The notes under the pieces were generated by a model. That model made no database searches. It worked only from the letters and a program-made list of their open reading frames with translations, and was not told where the DNA came from. Made by a program: the position numbers and the translations under genes. Source: Fictibacillus solisalsi (lineage in GTDB: Bacteria; Bacillota; Bacilli; Bacillales; Fictibacillaceae). From it: a stretch of DNA of 64,000 nt. Shown here one piece after another: positions 50,016 to 60,435 of this stretch. Location of the stretch: positions 3,121,057 to 3,185,056 of the forward strand of contig NZ_FNHW01000001.1 of the NCBI RefSeq assembly GCF_900103485.1. Direction: 5' to 3'. How positions within the stretch are numbered: position 1 is the first letter of the stretch; each line of letters starts with the position of its first letter.

Positions 50016-51344
50016 TTACGCCTTGATGCCGTCTTTCATTAATTGCTGATGAAGCGGACTGCCTTTCACCGCTTTTCCGGCCAGGCTTAAGATGAATTCA
50101 CTAAACATCGTGTTGGCCCAGGCAAACCAATCCCGGGTGAACTCTTCCGGACAATCAGCGTTAAAGCCTTCGTGCATATAGCCGGTTCCGCCATCCGTGT
50201 TTTTAAAATATCCCAAAATCCGCTGCTTTTCAGCTTCATTGGTTGTTGTCATCCCCTGGATGGCCAGAGCAATATGCCAAATGTAATGGTCGGGGGTATG
50301 CGGGCTTCCGATTCCATTTGCATACTTTCCTTCGTAATAATATGGATTATCCCTGCTCAACAAAAATTGCCGTGTATTGGCATAGGCTGGATCGTCAAAG
50401 GGCAGGTAGCCCAAATAAGGCGCAGCCATCAGGCTTGGCACATTGGCATCATCCATCAAATTAACCCGGCCCTCTCCGTCTGTTTCATACACGTACATAT
50501 CGCCATATACGGGATGATTAAGCTTGGCATATGCTTCAATCCCTTGCTTGATTTCCTCTCGAAGCTTCAGGCATTCCTCTTGCAAGGCTGGCTTTTGCAG
50601 CACATCGCCGCTCATTTCCGCCGCATATCCCAATACAACCACCACAAACATATTCGCCGGCACAAGGTAGCCATAGGTACAGGCATCATCACTGGGACGA
50701 AAGGCGCTCCAGGTCATCCCGGTGGGGACGACACGTCCCCCTTTTCCATTCCGGATTAACGTGTCAGAATGGCGGACGTCAACCCGTTCGAACAGGTATG
50801 GTGAAAGATTTTCATGGTCTTGCTCCGTCCGCCACACCTGCAGGATGGTTTCAATGACCTCCTGGAACATTTCTTCAAGTATTGCAGTCCGCCCGGTCGA
50901 CTTCCAGAATAAGTAGGCAAGCTGAACGGGATAGCATAAGGAGTCAATTTCATATTTTCGTTCCCAAATATGCGGTGTCATTGTTGTCAGGTCGGTTTGA
51001 TGCCCATTTCCATTCGCACTTTCATTGAACGCATTCGCATACGGATCGTGGAGAATGAATGCAAACTGCTGGCGAATCACTCCCTCAAGCAAATCCGCCA
51101 TTTCTTCGTCCTCTTCCGCGGCCAGTAAATATGGCCTTACCTGCGCGGCCGAATCCCGCAGCCACATGGCCGGTATATCACCGGTGATGACGAAAGTCTT
51201 GTTATCTTCCTTTTTCTGTAATGTTGTTGTATACGTGTTTACAAAACATTGCTCGAACATTTGCTGCAATTTTTCATCCTCGGGAAAGAATTCCTTCACA
51301 TGATTGATGAGCTTTTGCATGGATTCGGGAATCGCAACTGTCAT
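50016..51344 (-). CDS. Exo-alpha-1,6-mannosidase, glycoside hydrolase family 125
   Basis: This 442-residue protein matches GH125 (former DUF1237) through ITGDIPAMWLRDSAAQVRPYL, HDPYANAFNESANGNGH and WERKYEIDSLCYPVQLAY. Characterised members (SpGH125 of Streptococcus pneumoniae, CpGH125) are metal-independent exo-alpha-1,6-mannosidases that act on N-glycans. There is no signal peptide. TAGGAG seven bases before ATG 51344 fixes the start. Ten bases separate it from the upstream GH38 gene. Confidence 0.92.
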   Translation of the reverse strand: MTVAIPESMQKLINHVKEFFPEDEKLQQMFEQCFVNTYTTTLQKKEDNKTFVITGDIPAMWLRDSAAQVRPYLLAAEEDEEMADLLEGVIRQQFAFILHDPYANAFNESANGNGHQTDLTTMTPHIWERKYEIDSLCYPVQLAYLFWKSTGRTAILEEMFQEVIETILQVWRTEQDHENLSPYLFERVDVRHSDTLIRNGKGGRVVPTGMTWSAFRPSDDACTYGYLVPANMFVVVVLGYAAEMSGDVLQKPALQEECLKLREEIKQGIEAYAKLNHPVYGDMYVYETDGEGRVNLMDDANVPSLMAAPYLGYLPFDDPAYANTRQFLLSRDNPYYYEGKYANGIGSPHTPDHYIWHIALAIQGMTTTNEAEKQRILGYFKNTDGGTGYMHEGFNADCPEEFTRDWFAWANTMFSEFILSLAGKAVKGSPLHQQLMKDGIKA

Positions 51345-51354
51345 TTTCCTGCTC

Positions 51355-54060
51355 CTATCCTTTTTTATAAAAACCAAGTGTGATAATTTCGTATTTTCCT
51401 GCTTCATAGTGTTCTTTTTCCAGACCGGTCCGTTCTTCCAGAATTGTACTTTTATAGGATTGATAGTCCTCGATAGATGCGGTTAGGCTCACCGCTTCTT
51501 TGGCCGGATTGAACCAGCGGACCATTACATCCTTGCAGTCTTCAGCCACCTTCAGTGATGACCAGGCAAGCTTGTTTGCCTCGGTTTTGATGAATTGATG
51601 CGTTGTTGGCCAGGACCCTTTATGAATGCCTGGTTGAACCACAACGAGCGGTACTTTATATTGGTAAGCGTCAATATAGGCCTGTGACTGGACCACATCC
51701 TTTTCGTGCATCAAAACCTGCCACTCAGCTGTCTGAATCCCCAAGCATTGCGCTTCAGGCGTCGGAAAATAGCCCCAGTCGCCAAGTTCTGCTGTTGCGC
51801 GCAGCACGGTCACCGCAATCGTCCCGTCCTCTTTCAGGATTTCGTATTCCTGCAGGCCATCCGTCGCAACCGTTAAGCCCATATGCTCATCAGCCACACT
51901 GCTAAAGCGCTGCTGGTGATGGCAAAAGCTTGGATTTTCCCATTCCTGCTCCGGTGTATTCGGGCGGGTCACAATTTCAAAAATACTGTCGGCCTTATGG
52001 TTGTCTGTTTTCAGGCCGGTAGGGAACAGCACGCGCAAGCGGTGGTCTGTTGCCTGATTATCGATTGTCAGCTTGAAGGCCGGCCCCTTCATTCCCTTTG
52101 CCAGCGTGACAACAGTCCGCAGTGTGATTGACTTCATTTCTTTTGACCTGCCTGCTGTCCGCTCCTTATGCCAAATCAGTTGATTCCGTTCAACTTCCAG
52201 GCGGTCATCCGCGGAAGCAGGAATTTCCAGGGTGTGCGTATATTCAAGAACGGTCCTCAGCGGGCTTTTTTCCAGGTAATGAAATTCAGCTGCAGCACCT
52301 TTTGACGTAATCGCGGCCTGCCCTTTTGCTTCCTTGAACATATATTCATTCCCGACATCGCCAGTGTCCTCGTAAATGCCAAGATTGCGGAAGCACTTAC
52401 CGGTATCCTTTTGCAACAAATCAAAACTGCCATCTTCATGGAACTGGACGTACACAAATTCATTTTCCATATCAAAGATGCTTGTTTCTGTTATCATTTG
52501 GGCCGGGTCTACCTGTTTAACCGAAGACTCTGCCGGCATCAGATAGAACGTTTTGTACCCAAAGGCCGGAATTTCTTCCGCAAAAAAAGACAGCTGCGCC
52601 CGCTTGGCGAAATAAGGCTGGCGGAATTTATCATCCGGCAAGTCATAGCCGAATTCGATCTTCGGTTCATCCAACTGGTATACCATTGTCCGGCCTTGAT
52701 CATCGACCAGCTTATAACCCGGCGTTTCCCTTTCATGGAGATAATCCGGGATTTCTTCAAAATGCATTTTTGAGAAATACACTTTATCAAGGTCGACAGC
52801 TTCGGTGATTACATCATTTTTTTCCCATCCTGTTGTATTGATGACAACAATTGGAATGCCGCCTTCGGGTATTTCCGAAGTATCAATTCTGCGTGCAAGT
52901 TCAGCAGCCTGTTCCTTAACAAATACATCGCCCATTTGCGCAACCGTCTCAAAACGGGTGACCATTTCACGATGGACTTCATCAACACTGCAGCCGCAAA
53001 TGCTGTCATGCGGATGGTTCTTCATCAGTGACTTCCACATGAAGCGGATGTATTCACGCGGATAGCTGCCTCCCGCCAGCAGGTTGAGGGACGCAAGCGG
53101 TTCGGCAACCTTTTCAAGCAGGGTTTGGCAATGGTTGTTCCATTGCTTCAGGTATATCCGGCTCGATGCTGTGTTAACAAGTGTGGACCAGCCGTCCGTC
53201 CGCTGGTTGCGGAGCTCACCCTCAATCACTTGCAGGTTGTCTGGCTGCGATTCTTTTAACACTTCTGTATATTCATTAAAACTGGAATGCTTGAACGTAT
53301 AATCCGGGTACAGCACCGATGCCGTTTCAAGTGCCGCGGGAATTGCTTTCTGCAGGGGCTGATGGTCACAGCCATTCATGAACAGCAGCTGATTGGTTGA
53401 GGAGTATTTCTCCGCATCCTGCAGTTTTTTATCCCAGAACACTTTTGCCTCTTCCTCATCCACCGGGATCTCATTCCCGTTTGAATACCAGTTGGCAAAA
53501 AGGATACCCAGGACGCCGGAGCCGTCTGGCGATTTCCAAATCATTTCAGAATATGGCGATTCAAAGTTTGGTGTATCCGATACCGTATTATTGAAGCCGG
53601 TTGGTTTTACACCCCGTCCGAAGGCGGCCGTATCGATGCCCGCTTGTTTTAAAATTTGCGGCGCCTGGCCGTAAATGCCGAATGTATCAGGAAAATAGCC
53701 AATCTTAGCAGCCTGCCCGTAAGCTTTCGTATCATTTAAGCCAATCTGCAGGTTGCGGATATTCGCTTCCGAGCTGGTTAAAAAAGCATCCTGCAGCACA
53801 TACCAAGGGCCGATTTGAAGTTTTTTCTCTTCAATTAATTGTTTAATGATCTCACGGTTTTCCGGATGAACGGCGAAATAATCCTCCAACAGCACAGTTT
53901 GCCCGTCCAGGTGAAAGGATTGGAACGCATTCCCCTCCTTCTTGAACTGTTCAATCAAATCATTCATCAGTTTGATAAAGTAAAAACGGTGTTGTTCAAA
54001 AGGCAGATACCACTCTCTGTCCCAGTGGGAATGGGAGATAATATGGGCCGTCTTTTGCAT
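51355..54060 (-). CDS. Alpha-mannosidase, glycoside hydrolase family 38 (second of two)
   Basis: This 901-residue cytosolic protein begins with AHIISHSHWDREWYLPFEQHR, the zinc site at the N-terminus as in MngB/SpGH38-type enzymes. The nucleophile Asp is in GYFPDTFGIYGQAPQIL, and NHPHDSICGCSVDEVH carries a further metal His. A TAGGAGGG site sets ATG 54060. It likely trims alpha-1,2/1,3-mannose from the imported glycan, working with GH125. Confidence 0.94.
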   Translation of the reverse strand: MQKTAHIISHSHWDREWYLPFEQHRFYFIKLMNDLIEQFKKEGNAFQSFHLDGQTVLLEDYFAVHPENREIIKQLIEEKKLQIGPWYVLQDAFLTSSEANIRNLQIGLNDTKAYGQAAKIGYFPDTFGIYGQAPQILKQAGIDTAAFGRGVKPTGFNNTVSDTPNFESPYSEMIWKSPDGSGVLGILFANWYSNGNEIPVDEEEAKVFWDKKLQDAEKYSSTNQLLFMNGCDHQPLQKAIPAALETASVLYPDYTFKHSSFNEYTEVLKESQPDNLQVIEGELRNQRTDGWSTLVNTASSRIYLKQWNNHCQTLLEKVAEPLASLNLLAGGSYPREYIRFMWKSLMKNHPHDSICGCSVDEVHREMVTRFETVAQMGDVFVKEQAAELARRIDTSEIPEGGIPIVVINTTGWEKNDVITEAVDLDKVYFSKMHFEEIPDYLHERETPGYKLVDDQGRTMVYQLDEPKIEFGYDLPDDKFRQPYFAKRAQLSFFAEEIPAFGYKTFYLMPAESSVKQVDPAQMITETSIFDMENEFVYVQFHEDGSFDLLQKDTGKCFRNLGIYEDTGDVGNEYMFKEAKGQAAITSKGAAAEFHYLEKSPLRTVLEYTHTLEIPASADDRLEVERNQLIWHKERTAGRSKEMKSITLRTVVTLAKGMKGPAFKLTIDNQATDHRLRVLFPTGLKTDNHKADSIFEIVTRPNTPEQEWENPSFCHHQQRFSSVADEHMGLTVATDGLQEYEILKEDGTIAVTVLRATAELGDWGYFPTPEAQCLGIQTAEWQVLMHEKDVVQSQAYIDAYQYKVPLVVVQPGIHKGSWPTTHQFIKTEANKLAWSSLKVAEDCKDVMVRWFNPAKEAVSLTASIEDYQSYKSTILEERTGLEKEHYEAGKYEIITLGFYKKG

Positions 54061-54192
54061 AAGACATTCCCTCCTATAATCATGTATCCAGCGGCGAGAA
54101 AACGCTCTCATTTTTATGTAATGTGCTTTCTTCATTACCTACATTAAAAAAACCTGCCCTATGTAGCAATAGAATGGCGGCAAGTTATAAAG

Positions 54193-54221
54193 TTATTACA
54201 GTGTATATAAAATTAGTCCAA
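54193..54221 (-). promoter_or_regulatory. Possible promoter before the GH38-GH125-YesL-GH20-GH38 block
   Basis: On the minus strand TTGGAC (54216-54221) and TAATAA (54193-54198) are 17 bases apart, in the 259-base gap downstream of the GH85 gene. GC-rich inverted repeats at about 54228-54295 could end the GH85 transcript. Both assignments are tentative. Confidence 0.4.
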
Positions 54222-54319
54222 TGAAATGGGCGGCTGGGGTACTTTTGCCAAAAAGACAGGCCATTTAAAAGAGGCCAGCCCCATGCCGCCGAAAAGCTGC
54301 AGAGGGCTGCCCCTTAATC

Positions 54320-57313
54320 CTATGACTGTTTCTTCAATTCCTGCATACGCTCCATTGCTTTTGCTAAGCGATCATAGTTGGTCACTGTTTTCCTTAGTTT
54401 CGGATGTAACTTGTTGTATGCCACTTTGCAATCATTGACAATGTGCTTGTCAGCAAGCGTCAGGTCGTTAACATCCGGCAATTCGCTGATTTGCTGAATA
54501 ACCCCGGTCACCTTCTCATGAAGGTAGGGCGCACTAAACCTTAGGCTTTCCCGCTCATCTTCGGTTTGGACAGTATAATAGATTCTCCCGGCATCAGCAG
54601 TACCAAAGTCCAAGTGATCAAATGTAATTGCTCCATCCTTTTCAGCCTTCTTCTCTGCAAGAGCCTCCTTCGCGCCCAAGGATTGATATAAGCGAACGGT
54701 CTGTCCTTCCTTCACTCTTTCAATGGTAACTTTATCGTTTGCCCCAGCATGGTTTTCTGCTGACACAAAATGCATCATCATATTTTCTGTACGCGTAAGG
54801 GCCGCGCTTTCGAACATCTGCCATTCATAGATACGGATAGCGCCCCACGGAGAAGTCCCGCTATTATAAATCTGCAGTTTGAATTCCCTTGCGGTCACCG
54901 GCTGATCGAGGACAATGTCCGTCACTGCTTTCGTATTATCGGTAACCCTTTTCGCACTGACCCACTCACCTTTTTTATTTTTGTAAAGCAGTTCAAAATC
55001 GACGGTATTCATGTTGATCGCTTCCCCGCCATATTCGGCATGTTCCACGCGCCAGCGGCGGATCGTTTTTTCCTCGCCGATATCAATAGTCATGTAACCG
55101 GTTTTGGCATTGACCGCGCACCATTTACTGTTGGCCATGGCCGTTCCGTCCAAAGCTTTGGCTGCCGGCTCTGCAGCATTTTCAGCCGATACACCTGTTA
55201 CCTTCGCATGAAGGGCCACATTTGGAGATGTCGGATTGTTCTCTACCTCTGTAGCATCTGTTCCCATGCCCCAATCAAAGGCCAGTTCAGCCGCTTCTCC
55301 GCGCGCATAATCGCGATTTACCGGAACGACCTTCAGTGTGGTCATGTTATCAGCCGCTGCGTTTTCCACGGTCCTGGTAATATTCGGCGTATAGAAATAG
55401 TTGTTCGGTGTCACGCCCAAAAGCGTGTCCACACCGTCGGCATTCTTCTGGTAAACCTCATAATATAAGGCATTTTCGTTGTCAGCCCAGCTTAGGCGGG
55501 CCTCTGCCTCAAATGCATTCCGAAGCATCTTTTCCAAAATCTTCGTGTCTTTAGGTTTTGTTAAGATCGCTGCATTTTCATCGAAGACTGACAGCTGGCC
55601 TAAATAGATCGACTCGTTGTCCATTTCTGCCGCATTACTCACTTTTAAGCTTAACGCATAGGCCGTTTTTCCAGCATCCTTCCCAAGGTCAACAACCGCT
55701 GTCTGCCAGCCATCACCGGATTCAGGCAATGAATAATATTTCATCTTATCCTGTGTATAATCTTCACCGTATGCCACACCAAGCGACACATCCGCGCCAG
55801 TTGGATTTTGATAGACAACACGTACCTTTGTTGAATCCGTTATCGCCAATTTGGTGCTGTACAGCATGATATCATTGACAGAACCTGCTTTAGCGCCGCT
55901 AAATTTCAGTGAGTTGCCGCCGTTATAGGCTTTTTCAAAATCATATGAAACATTGATCCGGCTTCCTTCGTGGCGGATCCACCAACGCCAGGTCGGCATA
56001 AGGTCCTGGATGGAGCGATTGTTCCACTCCAGATTACTGGCAGCCTTCCCGTTTACAAAATATTGCTTCCCGTGTCCGCTATTAAAATTCGTTGTAAAAG
56101 GCATCTCCTCGATCACGGATGAATCCGTCACAAAGCGCGCCATTCCTTTCCAATCGGCGGAATCATCGGCAAGTGATGGATCTCCCTGAGGCCCTGTCCA
56201 CAGGGTTTTCTCCTTCTCATGGAAATCGGCCGGGTCTTTCGCTAATCCCATCGTCGAGTTCGGTGTATAAAGTGCGATGGAAACCTTCGGCTGCTTGTTC
56301 CCGTCCAGAAGGGCATCCGTGTTAATTTTGGTATTATACGAATTTCCCTGCAGTTCGAAACCTGCATAGGCATCAAAAGGGTTCCGATTATGGCCCTTCA
56401 TCGTCTCAACGGTTGTGTTGATTTTGCCCGTTGTCCAGTTATAGTTTAAAAAGAACTCATCAACGGCATAAACGCCATCTTCCGCTGGTTTTACATACAT
56501 GTCGTTCTTGCTGTTGATCGAGTCCTGGTAGTTGATGGCCCCGCTATTATCCTGGGCATCGTACCAGCTCACATTCAGCTGGGAGTTCCGCTTAATATAG
56601 CGCATCATTTCATTCATGCGTTCAGCCGTCGCCTTTGAGACACCGTATGTTTCCTGGTTAAAGAAATAGCCATCAAATCCAAAGTATTCCGCTGCCTCAA
56701 TCATCTTGTCCGCAACCGGGAAACTTCCGTCAGGCTCCTGCCTGGTAAATTTCTCGATTTCAGCAACCCCATCAGCTGACCTTCCCCATGGAAAACCAAG
56801 CGTGGCATAGACAGGCACGCCATTACGGTGAGCGGCATCAACGATATCCGGTGTTGGGATTGCAAAAATTCCTTCATTTGTCCCTGCCCAATAAATATAG
56901 GAATCTAGCAATTGCCAGTTGTCAAAAGCGTATACATTGAAATCATTGCTTCCGACAGAGCTTGCCTCATCGTGGTTCCAGTTGGTAATGGAAGCAGAAG
57001 TGATTCCTGCCTTTGGATTGGCCAGCGGGTTGACCTGGGCTCCTTTGAAGCGGTCTTTGTTCAGCGGTATGCTCGCGCGATTCAATTCAGCATCAGGATC
57101 ATTTTCTGGCGACCACTTCAGCAATGTGTCCACTCTAAATGCCGGAGCCAGCGGTTTTAGGCTGAGGCGATCCGCATAATTTTCATTCACGACGTCTGTA
57201 CCGTCGCCATTCACCTCTGCATGTGCTCCAGTGGCACCCACCGAACTTAACAACATGAAGGCGGCAGATACTGACAACATCCGGCGGTACAACTTATTCT
57301 GTATTCTCCCCAC
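54320..57313 (-). CDS. Secreted endo-beta-N-acetylglucosaminidase, GH85, with discoidin-type domain
   Basis: This 997-residue protein has a signal peptide ending AHA-EV near residue 33. The GH85 catalytic domain (about 100-430) contains the Asn/Glu pair in GYFFNQETYG. Beta-sandwich regions follow, with an F5/8 type C-like carbohydrate-binding domain around 715-860 (KWCAVNAKTGYMTIDIGEEK) and a helical tail. It cuts the GlcNAc-beta-1,4-GlcNAc core of N-glycans outside the cell. The start is GTG 57311-57313 behind AAGGAGG. No sorting motif is seen at the C-terminus, so it is probably released. Confidence 0.92.
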   Translation of the reverse strand: MGRIQNKLYRRMLSVSAAFMLLSSVGATGAHAEVNGDGTDVVNENYADRLSLKPLAPAFRVDTLLKWSPENDPDAELNRASIPLNKDRFKGAQVNPLANPKAGITSASITNWNHDEASSVGSNDFNVYAFDNWQLLDSYIYWAGTNEGIFAIPTPDIVDAAHRNGVPVYATLGFPWGRSADGVAEIEKFTRQEPDGSFPVADKMIEAAEYFGFDGYFFNQETYGVSKATAERMNEMMRYIKRNSQLNVSWYDAQDNSGAINYQDSINSKNDMYVKPAEDGVYAVDEFFLNYNWTTGKINTTVETMKGHNRNPFDAYAGFELQGNSYNTKINTDALLDGNKQPKVSIALYTPNSTMGLAKDPADFHEKEKTLWTGPQGDPSLADDSADWKGMARFVTDSSVIEEMPFTTNFNSGHGKQYFVNGKAASNLEWNNRSIQDLMPTWRWWIRHEGSRINVSYDFEKAYNGGNSLKFSGAKAGSVNDIMLYSTKLAITDSTKVRVVYQNPTGADVSLGVAYGEDYTQDKMKYYSLPESGDGWQTAVVDLGKDAGKTAYALSLKVSNAAEMDNESIYLGQLSVFDENAAILTKPKDTKILEKMLRNAFEAEARLSWADNENALYYEVYQKNADGVDTLLGVTPNNYFYTPNITRTVENAAADNMTTLKVVPVNRDYARGEAAELAFDWGMGTDATEVENNPTSPNVALHAKVTGVSAENAAEPAAKALDGTAMANSKWCAVNAKTGYMTIDIGEEKTIRRWRVEHAEYGGEAINMNTVDFELLYKNKKGEWVSAKRVTDNTKAVTDIVLDQPVTAREFKLQIYNSGTSPWGAIRIYEWQMFESAALTRTENMMMHFVSAENHAGANDKVTIERVKEGQTVRLYQSLGAKEALAEKKAEKDGAITFDHLDFGTADAGRIYYTVQTEDERESLRFSAPYLHEKVTGVIQQISELPDVNDLTLADKHIVNDCKVAYNKLHPKLRKTVTNYDRLAKAMERMQELKKQS

Positions 57314-57381
57314 AACATTCTTCCTCCTTTTTAAAAATTAGCTCTTGGAATTCTGTTTAGTGACTATTCAACAAAGAATTC

Positions 57382-60054
57382 CTATTGGGCCGGGAATCCA
57401 TAAACCTCAAATTCATAGATTCTCGCAGCCTGGTCCCCGCCCTGCGTAGGTTTATCCGTCCATAGCCGGACATAGCGGGCTGTTGCTAAGGAGATGCTGT
57501 GTTCTGAAACAGCTGCTGCGTTATCAGTCACCTTGACGGCCTCTGACCAGGTTTCACCGTCTGTACTTACCTCGATCCTGAATCCCCGGGTGTTAAAGGC
57601 CTGCGGTTCACCACCCGCTTCCGCATGATGGATGACGAACTTGGATATGCTGTATTGGCCGCCTAAGTCGACCTTTAACCAATGAGGAGCATCTCCGAGT
57701 GCGCACCATTTGCTTTTGAAAGTCCCGTCAAAAGCATATTGGGCCGCTTCTCCCGGTGCGCACTGGCCACTCGCAACCGCGGTCTTTTTCAACGCGACAT
57801 TTTGAATATCCTTGGCAGCTTCCGAAATCGTAATCATGCCTTTCTTTGTCAGGACACTCTCACCCTCGCTGTTTTTCGCAATCAGCGTGACAGCGTAGAC
57901 GCCTTCCTTATCATAGGTTACAACCGGATTATTCTCTGTGCTGACAGACGGGGTCCCGCCCTCAAACTGCCATTCCACTTCCTCCGTCACCTCGGAAGAA
58001 GTATTGAAAAAGTGAATTCCCTCCCCAGGCGCGGCAACCGTCTTATCCGCCCGGAAATCCGCTTCAGGCTTAGGATATGGCGGCCACTCAAACGTTACTG
58101 TTTCGGGTTCGCTTCGTTTGAACTCTTTGTTCACTGCAACAATCTCTAGCTCAGTGCTGCTTTCCTTACCGCTTCTTCTTAAATTGGAAAGGTAATAAAC
58201 ATGGTTAGGTGTGGCACCCACAAACTCTTTATCGTTGTTTGGAAGCTTCCGGTAAATTTCATAATGGCTCACATCGGAGTCTGCAACAGGTTCCCATCCA
58301 AGTGTTGCATCCGCATAAATTCCCTTGGCAAATTCAACCTTATCTATCTCGCCCTGCTTTGGAGCATGAATGTCGTTATGTTTCGATTGTTTGTTATAAA
58401 CCTTGATTTCACCGATATTTGCCGTGAAATCCTTCACATCGCGGTCACTTTCAATGAAAAGCGAGAGGGCTGCGATCCTTTTTCCGCTGTACTTTTTCAA
58501 TTTAAAGGAGTCTGTCATCCATTGCTGATGGCTGTGTTTTTTCACATCGAAAAAGACAAAGTCATCGGGATGGTCAGTAAAGCTGACGCCAAGCTTCATG
58601 TTCGGCTTTTTCAAATCTGTTTTATACGTCAGGGCGATTTCAGTGTCTTTTTGAACCGACAGGTTGGTTTTATACAGCTTAAGGTAGGTTGGGTTATCCT
58701 GCTCAATCGAGCCGGAAAGCTTTAATGAACTTCCCCCGTAGTAGGCTGTGTTCCAATCGAAATCAACATTCAAGCCTTGTCCGCCCTCTTTTAACCAGCG
58801 CCAGGTCGGCAGGATATCCTGAAGACTTCGGTTATTCCAGGATTGTTCCCTTACCGTTTGCCCATCAACTGCGAAGAACTTGCCGCTTCCCGTATTAAAA
58901 TGAGTCACAAAAGGCAGTTCCTCAATGGCTGTTTTGGCCGTGAAATAGTGTGCCATTCCTTTCCAACTTCCGTTCTCGTTTGTGGTCACAGGATTCCCGG
59001 ACTTTCCAACCCAGAATTCGTTTTCCTTTTGGTAAAACTGTTCCATGTTCTCCGCTGTTTTGAAGGCCCAGTCCGGACGATAAATGCCTAAGGAAGTTAA
59101 AGGAGATTTACCCTCAGGGAAGATCCCCTGCCAAGCTACATTTGTATCGGTCCCTTTGGCCTCCACATCAATTCCGGTAAACAAATCATAGGAGCTTCTG
59201 CCGAGTTCCTGCGCTTTAATGGAAGATGCCTGCTGGTCTCGCCACCAGAAGTTTAAAAACATACTGTCGGAAACACGGGTATTCCCGTTTTGCAAAAAGC
59301 TGCTGTTTTTATCAGTTAACGCATTTTGCCAATTAATACGTCCATCATTTGTCATGGAATCGTACCACATAATGTGCATATCCTTTTGCTTATGTTTCTG
59401 CAAGTACCCAAGGAATTGCTGCATTTTTTGCGCTGTTACAGCATTACCGCCTTCAGTTTCCTGGTTGATGAACCAGCCGTCAAACCCATAGTAATTGGCG
59501 ACGTCCAATAGCTTGTCGGCTGCCGGGAAGGAACCATCCTCACGCTGTGTCAGCATTTGGTTAACCCATTCCGTCTTTCCGCCATAAACAGTCGGGGGAA
59601 AGAAAATATTCCCTAAAATCGGCACACCGTTTTTATGAGCCGCATCAATCACGTCCGCGCTTGGTGGCACGATGATCCCCTCACCCGCAGAACCTGCCCA
59701 ATATACCATGAGGTCTACATATTGCCAGTAACTGAAGGTGTTTGCAAAAAAGTCCTTCCCTCCTTGAGAAGGGACACCGCTCGTGTTCGGATTCAGTGCG
59801 GACAATGCCACCAGCTTCGCGTCTGATTGGGCATGATCATTGACCTTGTATAACACTTCCCGCTTGGCTAATGGTAGTTGACTGCGGTTAAAACTGGCGT
59901 TGGGATCCTTTTCCGGTGTCCATTTTAACAGCTGTTCGGGATACCAGTAAGATGATTCCGGCTGTTTGGCAAAACCCGGATTCGGCAGTAACAGAAACAA
60001 AAACAAGCCGAAAATAGCGGCCAGCCACACATGGCTCTTTTTCGATGAAAACAT
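57382..60054 (-). CDS. Secreted endo-beta-N-acetylglucosaminidase, GH85, with PKD and discoidin-type domains
   Basis: This 890-residue paralogue of the neighbouring enzyme has a signal peptide ending GFA-KQ near residue 30 and a GH85 domain with GWFINQETEG. It also has a PKD-like domain (about 670-755, APGEGIHFFNTSSEVTEEVEW) absent from the first enzyme, and a C-terminal F5/8C domain (KWCALGDAPHWLKVDLGGQ). GGGAGAG precedes ATG 60054. It is the first gene of the glycosidase unit. A perfect cre site lies 83 bases upstream, so glucose repression is likely. Confidence 0.93.
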   Translation of the reverse strand: MFSSKKSHVWLAAIFGLFLFLLLPNPGFAKQPESSYWYPEQLLKWTPEKDPNASFNRSQLPLAKREVLYKVNDHAQSDAKLVALSALNPNTSGVPSQGGKDFFANTFSYWQYVDLMVYWAGSAGEGIIVPPSADVIDAAHKNGVPILGNIFFPPTVYGGKTEWVNQMLTQREDGSFPAADKLLDVANYYGFDGWFINQETEGGNAVTAQKMQQFLGYLQKHKQKDMHIMWYDSMTNDGRINWQNALTDKNSSFLQNGNTRVSDSMFLNFWWRDQQASSIKAQELGRSSYDLFTGIDVEAKGTDTNVAWQGIFPEGKSPLTSLGIYRPDWAFKTAENMEQFYQKENEFWVGKSGNPVTTNENGSWKGMAHYFTAKTAIEELPFVTHFNTGSGKFFAVDGQTVREQSWNNRSLQDILPTWRWLKEGGQGLNVDFDWNTAYYGGSSLKLSGSIEQDNPTYLKLYKTNLSVQKDTEIALTYKTDLKKPNMKLGVSFTDHPDDFVFFDVKKHSHQQWMTDSFKLKKYSGKRIAALSLFIESDRDVKDFTANIGEIKVYNKQSKHNDIHAPKQGEIDKVEFAKGIYADATLGWEPVADSDVSHYEIYRKLPNNDKEFVGATPNHVYYLSNLRRSGKESSTELEIVAVNKEFKRSEPETVTFEWPPYPKPEADFRADKTVAAPGEGIHFFNTSSEVTEEVEWQFEGGTPSVSTENNPVVTYDKEGVYAVTLIAKNSEGESVLTKKGMITISEAAKDIQNVALKKTAVASGQCAPGEAAQYAFDGTFKSKWCALGDAPHWLKVDLGGQYSISKFVIHHAEAGGEPQAFNTRGFRIEVSTDGETWSEAVKVTDNAAAVSEHSISLATARYVRLWTDKPTQGGDQAARIYEFEVYGFPAQ

Positions 60055-60136
60055 TTTCCCATCTCTCCCTTTTTCAATATTTATCGTGAAGCTTATAAAG
60101 CCGGCTTCCATTTACAAGAACCCTCTAGACAGAACT

Positions 60137-60150
60137 TGAAAGCGCTATCA
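60137..60150. promoter_or_regulatory. cre site upstream of the GH85 glycosidase unit
   Basis: TGAAAGCGCTATCA matches the CcpA consensus TGWAANCGNTNWCA at all 14 positions. A weak minus-strand promoter (TTGGCA, 16 bases, TAGTTT) lies just upstream of it, so CcpA would act as a block at or after the start site. Confidence 0.8.
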
Positions 60151-60435
60151 AAACTATGTATGTAATTTCTTCTGCCAATCATGTCTCTACCATATTTGCG
60201 TGCTATTCCAGCGTCAATAAACTTTCCGAATCTACTATAGTTTTTTAACCTTTTCTAAAATTAATTCATACTTTTCTCCAGTAACACAAAAGCAGACGGA
60301 ATGGCCAGGGCGAATGGCCAATTACATTCCAGCAACTTGAACTCCTCGAGTAACAGCAGGTCTGGGAGGATCATCCCAATCCGATATAGGCTTTCCTACC
60401 TGTTTCGTTTCCTTGCTAAAACATGTTAGACTGCT

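Noticed and set aside
54830-55468. Long plus-strand open frame opposite the GH85 gene
   Set aside because: It lies wholly antisense to a well-supported gene and has no domain, start signal or independent promoter.
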